Assembly (NCBI RefSeq): GCF_009765785.1
Contig: NZ_LMUT01000018.1
Location: 77,389-141,388, forward strand
DNA: 64,000 bases
Reading direction: 5' to 3'
DNA from: Granulicella sp. L46
GTDB lineage: Bacteria; Acidobacteriota; Terriglobia; Terriglobales; Acidobacteriaceae
Position numbers and translations under genes: made by a program. Positions 7,968 to 14,817 of the stretch are shown piece by piece; position 1 is the stretch's first letter; each line of letters begins with the position of its first letter. The notes under the pieces were generated by a model. That model was given only the letters and a program-made list of their open reading frames with translations. It was not told the origin of the DNA and did not search any database.

Positions 7968-8243
7968 TTATGCCGCGTTCGTTGCTTCGGGTTCGGGTGT
8001 GGAAACGGTGGGCTGGTGCTTGGCCAGAAGCTTGCCGACGGTCTCGGAGAGCTGTGCGCCTTTGCCGGTCCAGTAGTCGATGCGGTCGCGCTTGAAGTCA
8101 ACGCTAGCTGGCTCGGTGCGGGGATTGTAGGTGCCGACCACTTCAACCGAGCGGCCATTGCGGGCGCGATCCTTTTCGATGACAACGACGCGATAGTGGG
8201 GCTGCTTACGGGCGCCAACGCGCGCCAAACGAATCATCAACAC
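7968..8243 (-). CDS. rpsP: 30S ribosomal protein S16
   Basis: 91 residues. MIRLARVGARKQPHYRVVVI is the hallmark N-terminus, followed by RSVEVVGTYNPRT and RIDYWTGKGAQLSETVGKLL. The start is a GTG at 8243 with AGAGG upstream; an in-frame ATG two codons later is an alternative. It is the first gene of the rpsP-khpA-rimM-trmD run. The gap to khpA (7714-7967) holds no gene I can support. Confidence 0.97.
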   Translation of the reverse strand: MLMIRLARVGARKQPHYRVVVIEKDRARNGRSVEVVGTYNPRTEPASVDFKRDRIDYWTGKGAQLSETVGKLLAKHQPTVSTPEPEATNAA

Positions 8244-8621
8244 AGGGTAGATCCTCTCAAAACTCGAATGTATTCAGATAGCCGTCAACGGAGCTGGACG
8301 CACCTTGTATCCAAGGTACAAATCCAGGGGTCATGATCGGCACGACCGACGGACGCGAAAGTCCGAACACCTAAGTATCGCGGATTTCAGAAGGTTTAGC
8401 AATGCTGAAATCGAATTTTTGGCATGATTTCGGTGCAAAATCTCGGGAGGGTGGGCCGAGGCTGATGCGGGGGTGGGGGCTATACAGGAAGATTCCCGGG
8501 GGATTCCCGCAGGAATCCCTGCCCAAAGGTAGCTACCGTGCAGTAGAATTCTTTGGTAACACCACCATTGAACGATTTTGTTGTAAAGAACGATTTGTAG
8601 TAACTCCCGGAAGGAGGGTCG
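8244..8621. other. Divergent intergenic region
   Basis: This gene-free stretch separates rpsP (minus) from the PilZ gene (plus) and must hold both promoters. GATTCCCG motifs are clustered at about 8490-8520. I found no convincing tRNA, riboswitch or small RNA. The PilZ ribosome site AAGGAGGG is at 8611-8618. Confidence 0.4.
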
Positions 8622-8948
8622 GTGGCGACCCTGTACCGATCCTACGAAGCCATACCAGTACGTGCCGCGGTGCGCTTTCCGCTGCGTCTGGAGATAGTGC
8701 TTCGCACTGCGGATAAAGACTACCCGGGCATTACCGAAGATGTGTCGGCAAATGGGCTGCTGTTTGCTGCAAACGAGCTGCCGCCGGTCGGGACCGAAAT
8801 TCGATTTGAACTGACGATGCCGGCAGCGGTGATGGGCGGAGTGAACGATGTTCTGCTTCACTGCCTGGGACGGATCGTTCGACATCAGCGGATTGCCGAC
8901 AAAGAAATGGCAGCCGCAGTCATCGATGAATATTCATTTAGGGGCTGA
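8622..8948 (+). CDS. PilZ domain protein, predicted c-di-GMP receptor
   Basis: 108 residues from a GTG start with AAGGAGGG 3 bases upstream. The whole protein is one PilZ domain: the RxxxR element is R14-AAV-R18 and the second motif is D40-V-S42-AN-G45 (DxSxxG), the residues that hold cyclic di-GMP. Both are intact, so binding is likely. It ends 6 bases before the LuxR-type regulator, so the two are probably co-transcribed and may share a c-di-GMP-linked role. Confidence 0.85.
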   Translation: MATLYRSYEAIPVRAAVRFPLRLEIVLRTADKDYPGITEDVSANGLLFAANELPPVGTEIRFELTMPAAVMGGVNDVLLHCLGRIVRHQRIADKEMAAAVIDEYSFRG

Positions 8949-8954
8949 GTTGTT

Positions 8955-9767
8955 ATGAGTGATGAGTTGGCGGATAGCGAGGCAATGGATCACCAGGACG
9001 GCCTGTCAGGCTCGGGCGATGGCGACGAGGTCGAATCGGGTGATCAGGACTCTGCGGGTGGTATACGAGTCATCCTTGCGGATTCTCAAGCGATCTATCG
9101 CGTGGGTATGCGGAAGGTGTTTGCGCTCGAAGACGATATTCGGGTGGTGGCACAGGCAGAGACGCTGGAGAATCTTTACGCGGCACTGCAGCACTTTCCT
9201 ACAGATGTTGTGTTGCTGGAAGGCCACCTGATTGCGGGAACGGTGGATGCGATTCCGGAGTTCATGCGGCGGGCGCCTCATGCGAAGTTGATTGTGCAGA
9301 TTTCGTCGACGGACGAGGGCAATACTGTTGAGCTGTTTCGACGCGGGGTGCGTGGCGTTGTGCCGCGATCGATCTCTCCTGAATTGCTGGTGAGGTGCGT
9401 GCGCAAGATTGCGGCGGGCGAAACGTGGATCGATAACCAGTCGATTAGCTGGGTGATTGATGCGTATCGCGAGCAGGCGTCGATGCTGACGAATCCGAGG
9501 TCGCAGCCGCGGCTGTCGGATAAAGAGCTGGCGATCATTGCGTGTATCACGCGGGGCATGCGGAACAAGGAGATTGCGTACCAGATCGGGACGACCGAAC
9601 AGGTGGTCAAGAATTATCTGCGCAAGATTTACGACAAGCTGGGGGTGGCGGATCGGCTGGAGCTGGCACTGTATTGCCTGCACCACAAGATTCTGCAGAC
9701 GCATCCACAAACGACGGAGGCAGCACCCTTTGTGGATCCGGGAATTCCGCTGCGGGCGAAGCTATAA
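8955..9767 (+). CDS. NarL/LuxR-type regulator with a degenerate receiver domain
   Basis: 270 residues. A disordered acidic N-terminus (1-36) precedes a receiver-like domain (37-155) and a LuxR-type helix-turn-helix (about 187-250; LSDKELAIIACITRGMRNKE, QVVKNYLRKIYDKLGVADRLELALY). The receiver lacks the usual chemistry: the acidic pair is ADS with only D43, the phospho-acceptor position in VVLLEG is Glu89, and the conserved Lys is Arg138. It is therefore probably not controlled by ordinary Asp phosphorylation. It follows the PilZ gene by 6 bases; DNA targets are unknown. Confidence 0.88.
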   Translation: MSDELADSEAMDHQDGLSGSGDGDEVESGDQDSAGGIRVILADSQAIYRVGMRKVFALEDDIRVVAQAETLENLYAALQHFPTDVVLLEGHLIAGTVDAIPEFMRRAPHAKLIVQISSTDEGNTVELFRRGVRGVVPRSISPELLVRCVRKIAAGETWIDNQSISWVIDAYREQASMLTNPRSQPRLSDKELAIIACITRGMRNKEIAYQIGTTEQVVKNYLRKIYDKLGVADRLELALYCLHHKILQTHPQTTEAAPFVDPGIPLRAKL

Positions 9768-9809
9768 ATCACTGAGCAGGATCGGAATGTTGACGGGGGC
9801 TGCTGGAAG

Positions 9810-11069
9810 ATGACAGTACTGCAGCCGTTACGCTCGTTGAACTCGGCGCAGCGGCGCGCGTATACGGCGTGCTTCCTGGGGTGGACGCTGGATGCGTTTG
9901 ATTTTTTTCTTCTGACATTTTGCCTGGACGCGATTGCTGCGACGTTTCATGTGAGTTTGGCTACTGCGGCGAAAGCGATCTTCTGGACGCTGTTGATGCG
10001 GCCGGTGGGGGCGCTGGTGTTTGGCGCGCTGGCGGAGAAGTTTGGGCGGCGGCCTACGCTGATGTTGAACGTGGTGAGTTATTCGGTGTTCGTGATGGCG
10101 TCTGCATTTGCGCCTACGTTTGGATGGTTTCTGGCGATGCGGGCGCTGTTTGGCGTTGCGATGGGAGGGGAGTGGGGCGTGGGCGCGGCGCTGGCGCTCG
10201 AGAGTTTGCCGGCAGAGGGGCGCGGATTTTTTTCGGGATTGTTGCAGGAAGGATATGTGATGGGCAGTATGCTGGCGGCGCTGGTGTACTTGCTGTTTCC
10301 TTACTTGCATGGGACGGGAATGTTCACTGCATGGCGGGTGCTGTTTCTGATTGGGGCGGTGCCATCGCTGCTGTTGCTGCTGCTGTTGCGGAAGGTGGAT
10401 GAGTCGCCGGCGTGGTTGGCGCAGCGGCAGGCGGCGAAGTTGAAGGCGAAGGAGGCGAAGCGGTCGAGGGTGGTGGAGGTGTTGAAGTATCTGCCGAGCC
10501 TGTTGGCGCTGACGGTGTTGATGACTGCGTTCATGGCGTTCAGTCATGGGACGCAGGATTTGTATCCGACATTTCTGAAAGTTGATCATGGGATACGGGG
10601 AGTGGCGCTGTCGACGATTGCGATTGTGGGCAATGTGGGTGCGGTGTTTGGGGGGATATGGTTTGGGAGCTACTCGGAGCGGGTGGGGAGACGGCGGGCG
10701 ATTATTACGGCGGCGCTGCTGTCGATCCCGATGATTCCTTTGTGGGCGTGGAGTCATACGGCGGTGATGCTGGCGGTGGGCGGATTCCTGATGCAGTTCA
10801 TGGTGCAGGGGGCGTGGGGAGTGATCCCGGTGCACTTGAACGAGATGTCTCCGCCGGCGGTGCGGGCGATCTTTCCGGGGCTGGCGTACCAGTTGGGGAA
10901 TGTGCTGTCGTCGCGGAATAGTGTGTTGCAGGCAGCGGCGGCTACGAAGTATTTTGGCGGGCGGTTCGCGCCGGTGTTGGCGATTACGGTGGTGATCGTC
11001 GCGGTAATTGTGGTGGTGGTGACGGCGCTGGGGCGCGAGGCGAAGGGCGCGGATTTGTCGACGCTGTGA
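9810..11069 (+). CDS. MFS transporter, metabolite:H+ symporter type
   Basis: 419 residues with about 12 membrane segments. The first cytoplasmic loop is FGALAEKFGRRPTLMLN, the classic MFS motif (G-x-x-x-D/E-x-x-G-R-R), preceded by GWTLDAFDFFLLTFCLDAI, typical of the sialate/lactate and aromatic-acid symporter branches. RALFGVAMGGEWGVGAALALES in segment 4-5 supports this. Substrate cannot be read from sequence; organic acids or sialic acid are the most likely. The phenylalanine hydroxylase gene follows after 40 bases. Confidence 0.85.
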   Translation: MTVLQPLRSLNSAQRRAYTACFLGWTLDAFDFFLLTFCLDAIAATFHVSLATAAKAIFWTLLMRPVGALVFGALAEKFGRRPTLMLNVVSYSVFVMASAFAPTFGWFLAMRALFGVAMGGEWGVGAALALESLPAEGRGFFSGLLQEGYVMGSMLAALVYLLFPYLHGTGMFTAWRVLFLIGAVPSLLLLLLLRKVDESPAWLAQRQAAKLKAKEAKRSRVVEVLKYLPSLLALTVLMTAFMAFSHGTQDLYPTFLKVDHGIRGVALSTIAIVGNVGAVFGGIWFGSYSERVGRRRAIITAALLSIPMIPLWAWSHTAVMLAVGGFLMQFMVQGAWGVIPVHLNEMSPPAVRAIFPGLAYQLGNVLSSRNSVLQAAAATKYFGGRFAPVLAITVVIVAVIVVVVTALGREAKGADLSTL

Positions 11070-11109
11070 GGTGAGGTGTAGCGTCTAACATCGTTGAGGG
11101 AGAAATTGT

Positions 11110-11886
11110 ATGGATACGTCGGTTGTAGATTCGCGGAAGGCAGAATCGCGGGAGCTGGTGGCGGCTGCGCCTTATTTGATTGAGCAGGACTGGGCAGCAT
11201 ATACGCCGGAGCAGCACGCGATCTGGACGGAGCTGGTGACGCGGCGCATGCCCCAGCTGCGGGAGCACGCGTGCAGTGCTTATCTTGAGGGCTTCGAGCA
11301 GATTGGGCTGCAGGAGGACCGTCTGCCGGTACTGAAGAAGGTTAGCGAGCGGTTGCAGCCGCGGACGGGTTGGAATTCGACGGCGGTGAGCGGGTTTCTG
11401 CCGGCGGATGCGTTCTTCGAGATGCTGGCGGCACGGAAGTTTCCGACGACTACCTGGATTCGGAGTCGAGACGCGATGGAGTACACGCCAGAGCCGGATA
11501 TTTTTCACGATGTCTTTGGGCATGTGCCGATGCATGCGCATCCGGTGTTTGCTGATTTCCTGGAGCAGTATGGGAAGGTGTGCGCAGGACTGAAGAGTGC
11601 GGAGGCGCTGGAGCAGATGGGAAGGCTGTTCTGGTTCACGGTGGAGTTTGGCGTGATCCACGAGGCCGGGAAGATCAAGGTGTATGGGAGCGGGCTGATC
11701 TCGTCGCACGGCGAATGTACGCATGTGGTGGAGCGTGGTGCGGGGCTGGAGATTCGAGAGTTTGACGTGGACCAGGTGCTGAATACGGTGGTGGACGTGA
11801 GCAAGATGCAGCCGGTGCTGTATGCGATTGAGAGCTTCGAGCAGATTTATGAGGCGGCGAAAGAAGCGGAGTCTCGGGTGGGGTGA
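11110..11886 (+). CDS. phhA: Phenylalanine 4-monooxygenase
   Basis: 258 residues, in the range of short bacterial enzymes. It hydroxylates phenylalanine to tyrosine using tetrahydropterin, O2 and non-haem iron. The iron ligands are visible as H133 and H138 in FHDVFGHVPMHAHP and E179 in FWFTVEFGVI; GSGLISSHGE is the conserved block after them. There is no N-terminal regulatory ACT domain. GAGGGAGA lies upstream of the ATG. No pterin carbinolamine dehydratase gene is adjacent. Confidence 0.95.
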   Translation: MDTSVVDSRKAESRELVAAAPYLIEQDWAAYTPEQHAIWTELVTRRMPQLREHACSAYLEGFEQIGLQEDRLPVLKKVSERLQPRTGWNSTAVSGFLPADAFFEMLAARKFPTTTWIRSRDAMEYTPEPDIFHDVFGHVPMHAHPVFADFLEQYGKVCAGLKSAEALEQMGRLFWFTVEFGVIHEAGKIKVYGSGLISSHGECTHVVERGAGLEIREFDVDQVLNTVVDVSKMQPVLYAIESFEQIYEAAKEAESRVG

Positions 11887-11937
11887 GGGAGAGCCGCAGA
11901 GATCGCAGGCATGAGAGCGTGATAGCATTTCCGCATC

Positions 11938-12774
11938 GTGATTCCTAACCGTCGAGATCAATATAAGCAGCAACTCTTTGCGTTAACGCCTGAGGATGGA
12001 AAGACTGTCAGCAATCCATCTCTGCGAGATGCGATGAGAGAAACCCTTACAGACGACGATCTGACAGATGAAGATTATTGGGATTTAAGAAATTCGCTCA
12101 TCGATGAAGGAAAGCTCGAAAGAGCGCGCGGCCGAGGCGGTCTAGTCCGCCGTGTACTTTCTGTCGCTGAGGTGCCAGTCGTCCCTGATTCTCTTGTTTC
12201 CGCAGCATCGGACTTGAGCGGTGCTGTTACGGCTCTCGTTCCTGTATTACTGGAGAGTTCTTTATATGAACCGTTTCAGAAAATTATCCAGACGGGCTAT
12301 GTTCTTGATAACGATTTAAAGCCTTGGATATGCGAGATTACGGCAGCGCAGGGGCGGCGCAATACTGGTGGATTGTGGACTAGACCAGACGTTACGCTAA
12401 TTGCGGAACAGACGTTTGTCTATTTTCCGGGAAAGCTATTCGAAGTAATTACTTTCGAAATCAAACCAGATATTGGAACGGCGATGGAAGGCGTGTATGA
12501 AGCTGCTGCTCACTCTGCATTTGCCCATAGAAGCTACCTTGCTTTTCCCGATTCGGATGAATATGAAAAAAGCCCATTGTTCGACCGTATTCGCGACGAA
12601 TGCGAGAGATTCGGGCTTGGTCTCATATTGTTTGAAGACGTCGCGAACTGGGATACATACAGCTTCGAAGTGTCCGCGGAACGCAAGGATCCTGACCCAG
12701 GTTCCGTGAATGACTTCATAAAGGTGCAGATCAGCGAAAAGGGCAGGGAAGAGATACAGCGGTGGTTCAGATAG
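11938..12774 (+). CDS. Predicted winged-helix plus PD-(D/E)XK nuclease-like protein
   Basis: 278 residues from a GTG start. About residues 20-75 (NPSLRDAMRETLTDDDLTDE, LRNSLIDEGKLERARGRGG) look like a winged-helix unit. The C-terminal half has GGLWTRPDVTLIA, then FEVITFEIKP and AVYEAAAHSAFAHRSYLAFP-like sequence: an RPD followed by E-x-K is the order of a PD-(D/E)XK nuclease core, and the Ala/His-rich helix after it is common in such folds. Base composition is clearly more AT-rich than neighbouring genes, suggesting recent transfer. It could be a restriction-related or DNA-repair protein; the family was not identified. Confidence 0.6.
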   Translation: MIPNRRDQYKQQLFALTPEDGKTVSNPSLRDAMRETLTDDDLTDEDYWDLRNSLIDEGKLERARGRGGLVRRVLSVAEVPVVPDSLVSAASDLSGAVTALVPVLLESSLYEPFQKIIQTGYVLDNDLKPWICEITAAQGRRNTGGLWTRPDVTLIAEQTFVYFPGKLFEVITFEIKPDIGTAMEGVYEAAAHSAFAHRSYLAFPDSDEYEKSPLFDRIRDECERFGLGLILFEDVANWDTYSFEVSAERKDPDPGSVNDFIKVQISEKGREEIQRWFR

Positions 12775-12853
12775 CCAGATGTTCCTTCGGACTGGGGCTT
12801 ACAGGTGATTTGTTGGGGGGAGCCTCAGTTGACACGGTGAAGGGTGCGAATGT

Positions 12854-12882
12854 TTGACGTTGCGCGGGTGCGCGACTAACCT
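12854..12882 (+). promoter_or_regulatory. Candidate promoter placing transcription start at the leader ATG
   Basis: TTGACG (12854-12859), a 17-base spacer, then TAACCT (12877-12882). Only six bases separate the -10 box from the ATG at 12889, so transcription would begin at or next to the A of the start codon. No Shine-Dalgarno precedes this ATG, which fits a leaderless message. A perfect TTGACA at 12829-12834 has no good -10 at the right distance. Confidence 0.6.
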
Positions 12883-12888
12883 CGAACC

Positions 12889-12969
12889 ATGAGTGGTTTA
12901 CGCAACGCAGCTTGTTGTAGATGTCCAAGGCGGGTACTCGGACGCAGCTGCTTGTTGAACGATCAATGA
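12889..12969 (+). CDS. Cysteine-rich leader peptide of the sulfite/nitrite reductase operon
   Basis: A 26-codon ORF, too short for ordinary gene calling. It begins MSGLRNAACCRCP and ends SCLLNDQ. Four of 26 codons are Cys, at 12913, 12916, 12922 and 12949, with CCRC clustered. It has no ribosome site but sits six bases after a promoter -10 box, so it is probably translated from a leaderless transcript. Its stop (12967) lies 26 bases before a terminator-like hairpin that precedes the reductase gene. Poly-Cys leaderless short ORFs acting as cysteine-responsive attenuators are known in mycobacteria. The same role here is my inference, supported by the RNA structures listed next. Confidence 0.72.
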   Translation: MSGLRNAACCRCPRRVLGRSCLLNDQ

Positions 12970-12998
12970 GCGAAGGCTGAGCGTTATCCCGAGTGCCC
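12932..12998 (+). promoter_or_regulatory. Antiterminator pairing within the cysteine leader
   Basis: GGGTACTCGG (12932-12941), inside the leader ORF just after the CCRC codons, pairs over 10 bases with CCGAGTGCCC (12989-12998), nine Watson-Crick pairs and one G-U. The right arm shares four bases with the terminator's left arm, so the two structures exclude each other. A ribosome paused at the first Cys codons leaves 12932-12941 free; one that proceeds to the stop codon covers or disrupts it. Confidence 0.65.
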
Positions 12999-13026
12999 AC
13001 GAATTGGATCGTGGGCCTTTGTGTTT
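12995..13026 (+). terminator. Attenuator terminator hairpin before the reductase gene
   Basis: GCCCACGA (12995-13002), loop ATTGGA, TCGTGGGC (13009-13016) form a perfect 8-bp stem followed by CTTTGTGTTT. The T-run is interrupted, so termination may be partial. It lies between the leader ORF and the likely reductase start, the position expected of an attenuator. Confidence 0.68.
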
Positions 13027-13041
13027 GGACTGGAGAAGATC

Positions 13042-14766
13042 TTGAGTGACGTGGTGAAGGCTGGTGCAGGTGTGGCGGCGAAAGAGACGAAGGCGCAGCG
13101 GTCGGAGCGGCTGAAGCTGGAGAAGAATCCGTGGGCCGCGTGGGACGAGGTGCGGACGTTTGCGCGCGAAGGTCGCGGCAGTGTGCTGCCGGAGTGGGCG
13201 GAGTTCTACTTCAAGTGGTGGGGCGTGTATACGCAGGGCGACGGCGCGGGCGTGACTGGTGGCGTGGGTGGTGTGGGCAAGGCGACTGAGTATTTCATGA
13301 TGCGTATTGGTCTGCCGAATGGTCTGCTGACCGCGAAGCAGTTGCACACGATCGCGGACATCACGGAGAAGTATGCGCGCGGGGTTGCGGACATTACGAC
13401 GCGGCAGAATATCCAGCTGCACTGGCTGACGATTGAGGCGCTGCCGGAGATTGTGGATGCACTGACGGCGATCGGGTTGAGTCCGAAGGGGGCTTGCGGG
13501 GACGTGGTGCGGAATGTGACGGGGTGTCCCTTGGCAGGGTTGGATGGGCATGAGTTGCTGGATGCGTCGCCGCTGGCAGTGGAGGTGGCAGAGCTGCTGA
13601 CGGCGAATCCGGAGTTTTATAACCTGCCGCGCAAGTTTAAGATCAGCGTGACGGGATGCCCGATCTGGTGCAGCTATCCGGAGATTAATGATGTGGGATT
13701 GACCGGGCTGAAGCGCGTGAAGGATGGGAAGGAAGAGGTTGGGTATAGTTTGCGCGTGGGTGGCGGGCTGTCGGCTGAACCGCATCTGGCGGTGCGGTTG
13801 AATGCGTTTGTTCCACAGGATAAGGCGCTGGCCGCGGTGAAGGCGGTATGCACGATCTTCCGCGAGCAGGATGTGTTGCGCGAGAGCCGGACGCATGCGC
13901 GGTTGAAGTATTTGTTCATGCGGCATGGGTGGACGGCGGAGACGATGCTCGCGGCGATTGAGGAGAAGATTGGGTTCACGTTTGATGCTTGCGACGAGGG
14001 ATCGATTGCCGAGGATGTGTATCGCGACCATGTGGGCGTGCATGCGCAGCGGCAGGAGGGGTTGAGTTATGTCGGCGTGACGGTGCTGAATGGTCGATTG
14101 GATCCGGCGCAGCTGCATGCGCTGGCGACGCTGAGTGAAGAGTATGGCGATGGGCATTTGCGCGCGACGATTGGGCAGAATATTGTGCTGGTGAATATTC
14201 CTAGTGCGAAGACGGCGGAGGTTGTCGAGAAGATTGCTGCACTGGGGTTGGAGGTGCAGCCGAATGTGTTTTATCGCGGCGCGGTGGCGTGTACGGGGAC
14301 GGAGTTCTGCAAGCTGGCGATTGCGGAGACAAAGGGTTTTGCGAAGTGGTTGGTGGGAGAGATGGAAGAGCGGCTGCCGGAGTTCGATCAGCAGCTGCGG
14401 CTGCATGTGACGGGCTGCACGAATAGTTGCGGGCAGAGCTGGATTGCGGATATCGGGCTCGAGGGAAAGAAGTTGAAGAAGGATGGGAAGATGGTCGACG
14501 CGTTTTACTTCTGCGTCGGCGGCGCGGTGGGAGAGTATGCGGGGATTGCTCGGCAGATTGGGTATAGGGCTGCGGCGGAAGATTGTCCGGAGGCGATTGA
14601 GCGGCTGCTGCGCGGGTATTTGAAGGGGCGCGGAGACGGGGAGAATCTGCGCGCGTATTTCCGGCGGACGAGTGATGAAGATTTGCGCACGTTGTTGGCG
14701 GGCGGAGTTGTGGAGGCGGTGGAGAGGGATCCGTCGCCGGGGCGTGTGCCTACGAACGTTGGCTAA
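13042..14766 (+). CDS. Siroheme [4Fe-4S] ferredoxin-dependent sulfite (or nitrite) reductase
   Basis: Two NirA/SirA-type repeats with the Fe-S/siroheme Cys set CTGTEFC and TGCTNSC near the C-terminal third, plus TGCPLAGLDG and SVTGCPIWCSYPEINDVG. It performs a six-electron reduction of sulfite to sulfide or nitrite to ammonium. The frame is open from a GTG at 13021, but that codon lies in the terminator's T-run without a ribosome site. TTG at 13042 with GGAG six bases upstream is preferred (574 residues); GTG at 13051 is possible. Siroheme genes follow in the same direction. The cysteine leader argues for sulfite as substrate. Confidence 0.9.
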   Translation: MSDVVKAGAGVAAKETKAQRSERLKLEKNPWAAWDEVRTFAREGRGSVLPEWAEFYFKWWGVYTQGDGAGVTGGVGGVGKATEYFMMRIGLPNGLLTAKQLHTIADITEKYARGVADITTRQNIQLHWLTIEALPEIVDALTAIGLSPKGACGDVVRNVTGCPLAGLDGHELLDASPLAVEVAELLTANPEFYNLPRKFKISVTGCPIWCSYPEINDVGLTGLKRVKDGKEEVGYSLRVGGGLSAEPHLAVRLNAFVPQDKALAAVKAVCTIFREQDVLRESRTHARLKYLFMRHGWTAETMLAAIEEKIGFTFDACDEGSIAEDVYRDHVGVHAQRQEGLSYVGVTVLNGRLDPAQLHALATLSEEYGDGHLRATIGQNIVLVNIPSAKTAEVVEKIAALGLEVQPNVFYRGAVACTGTEFCKLAIAETKGFAKWLVGEMEERLPEFDQQLRLHVTGCTNSCGQSWIADIGLEGKKLKKDGKMVDAFYFCVGGAVGEYAGIARQIGYRAAAEDCPEAIERLLRGYLKGRGDGENLRAYFRRTSDEDLRTLLAGGVVEAVERDPSPGRVPTNVG

Positions 14767-14773
14767 AGCGAAG

Positions 14774-14809
14774 TTGTCAGTTGTTAGTTCTCAGTTCTCA
14801 GTTGTTGAA
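14774..14809 (+). repeat. CAGTTCTCAGTT-family repeat
   Basis: TTGTCAGTTGTTAGTTCTCA continuing GTTCTCAGTTGTTGAA: a short-period run of CAGTT-YT-(T/C) units in the 51-base gap between the reductase and the siroheme synthase gene. The same family forms a near-perfect inverted repeat at 50306-50387. Confidence 0.75.
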
Positions 14810-14817
14810 GGGGCGGG

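Noticed and set aside
8244-8621. tRNA or small structured RNA gene
   Set aside because: No cloverleaf with a GTTCGAATC-type arm, and no strong conserved hairpin set; no tRNA was seen anywhere in the window.
9828-10835. Long minus-strand frame opposite the MFS gene (335 codons)
   Set aside because: Arg/His/Gln-rich translation with no motif, a shadow of high-GC coding sequence.
12775-12888. SAM or cobalamin riboswitch upstream of the reductase
   Set aside because: No conserved aptamer core; the short Cys ORF with two exclusive hairpins explains the leader better.
12898-14406. 502-codon minus-strand frame opposite the reductase
   Set aside because: Antisense shadow; low-complexity Arg/His/Leu content and no ribosome site, while the plus strand carries the reductase motifs.
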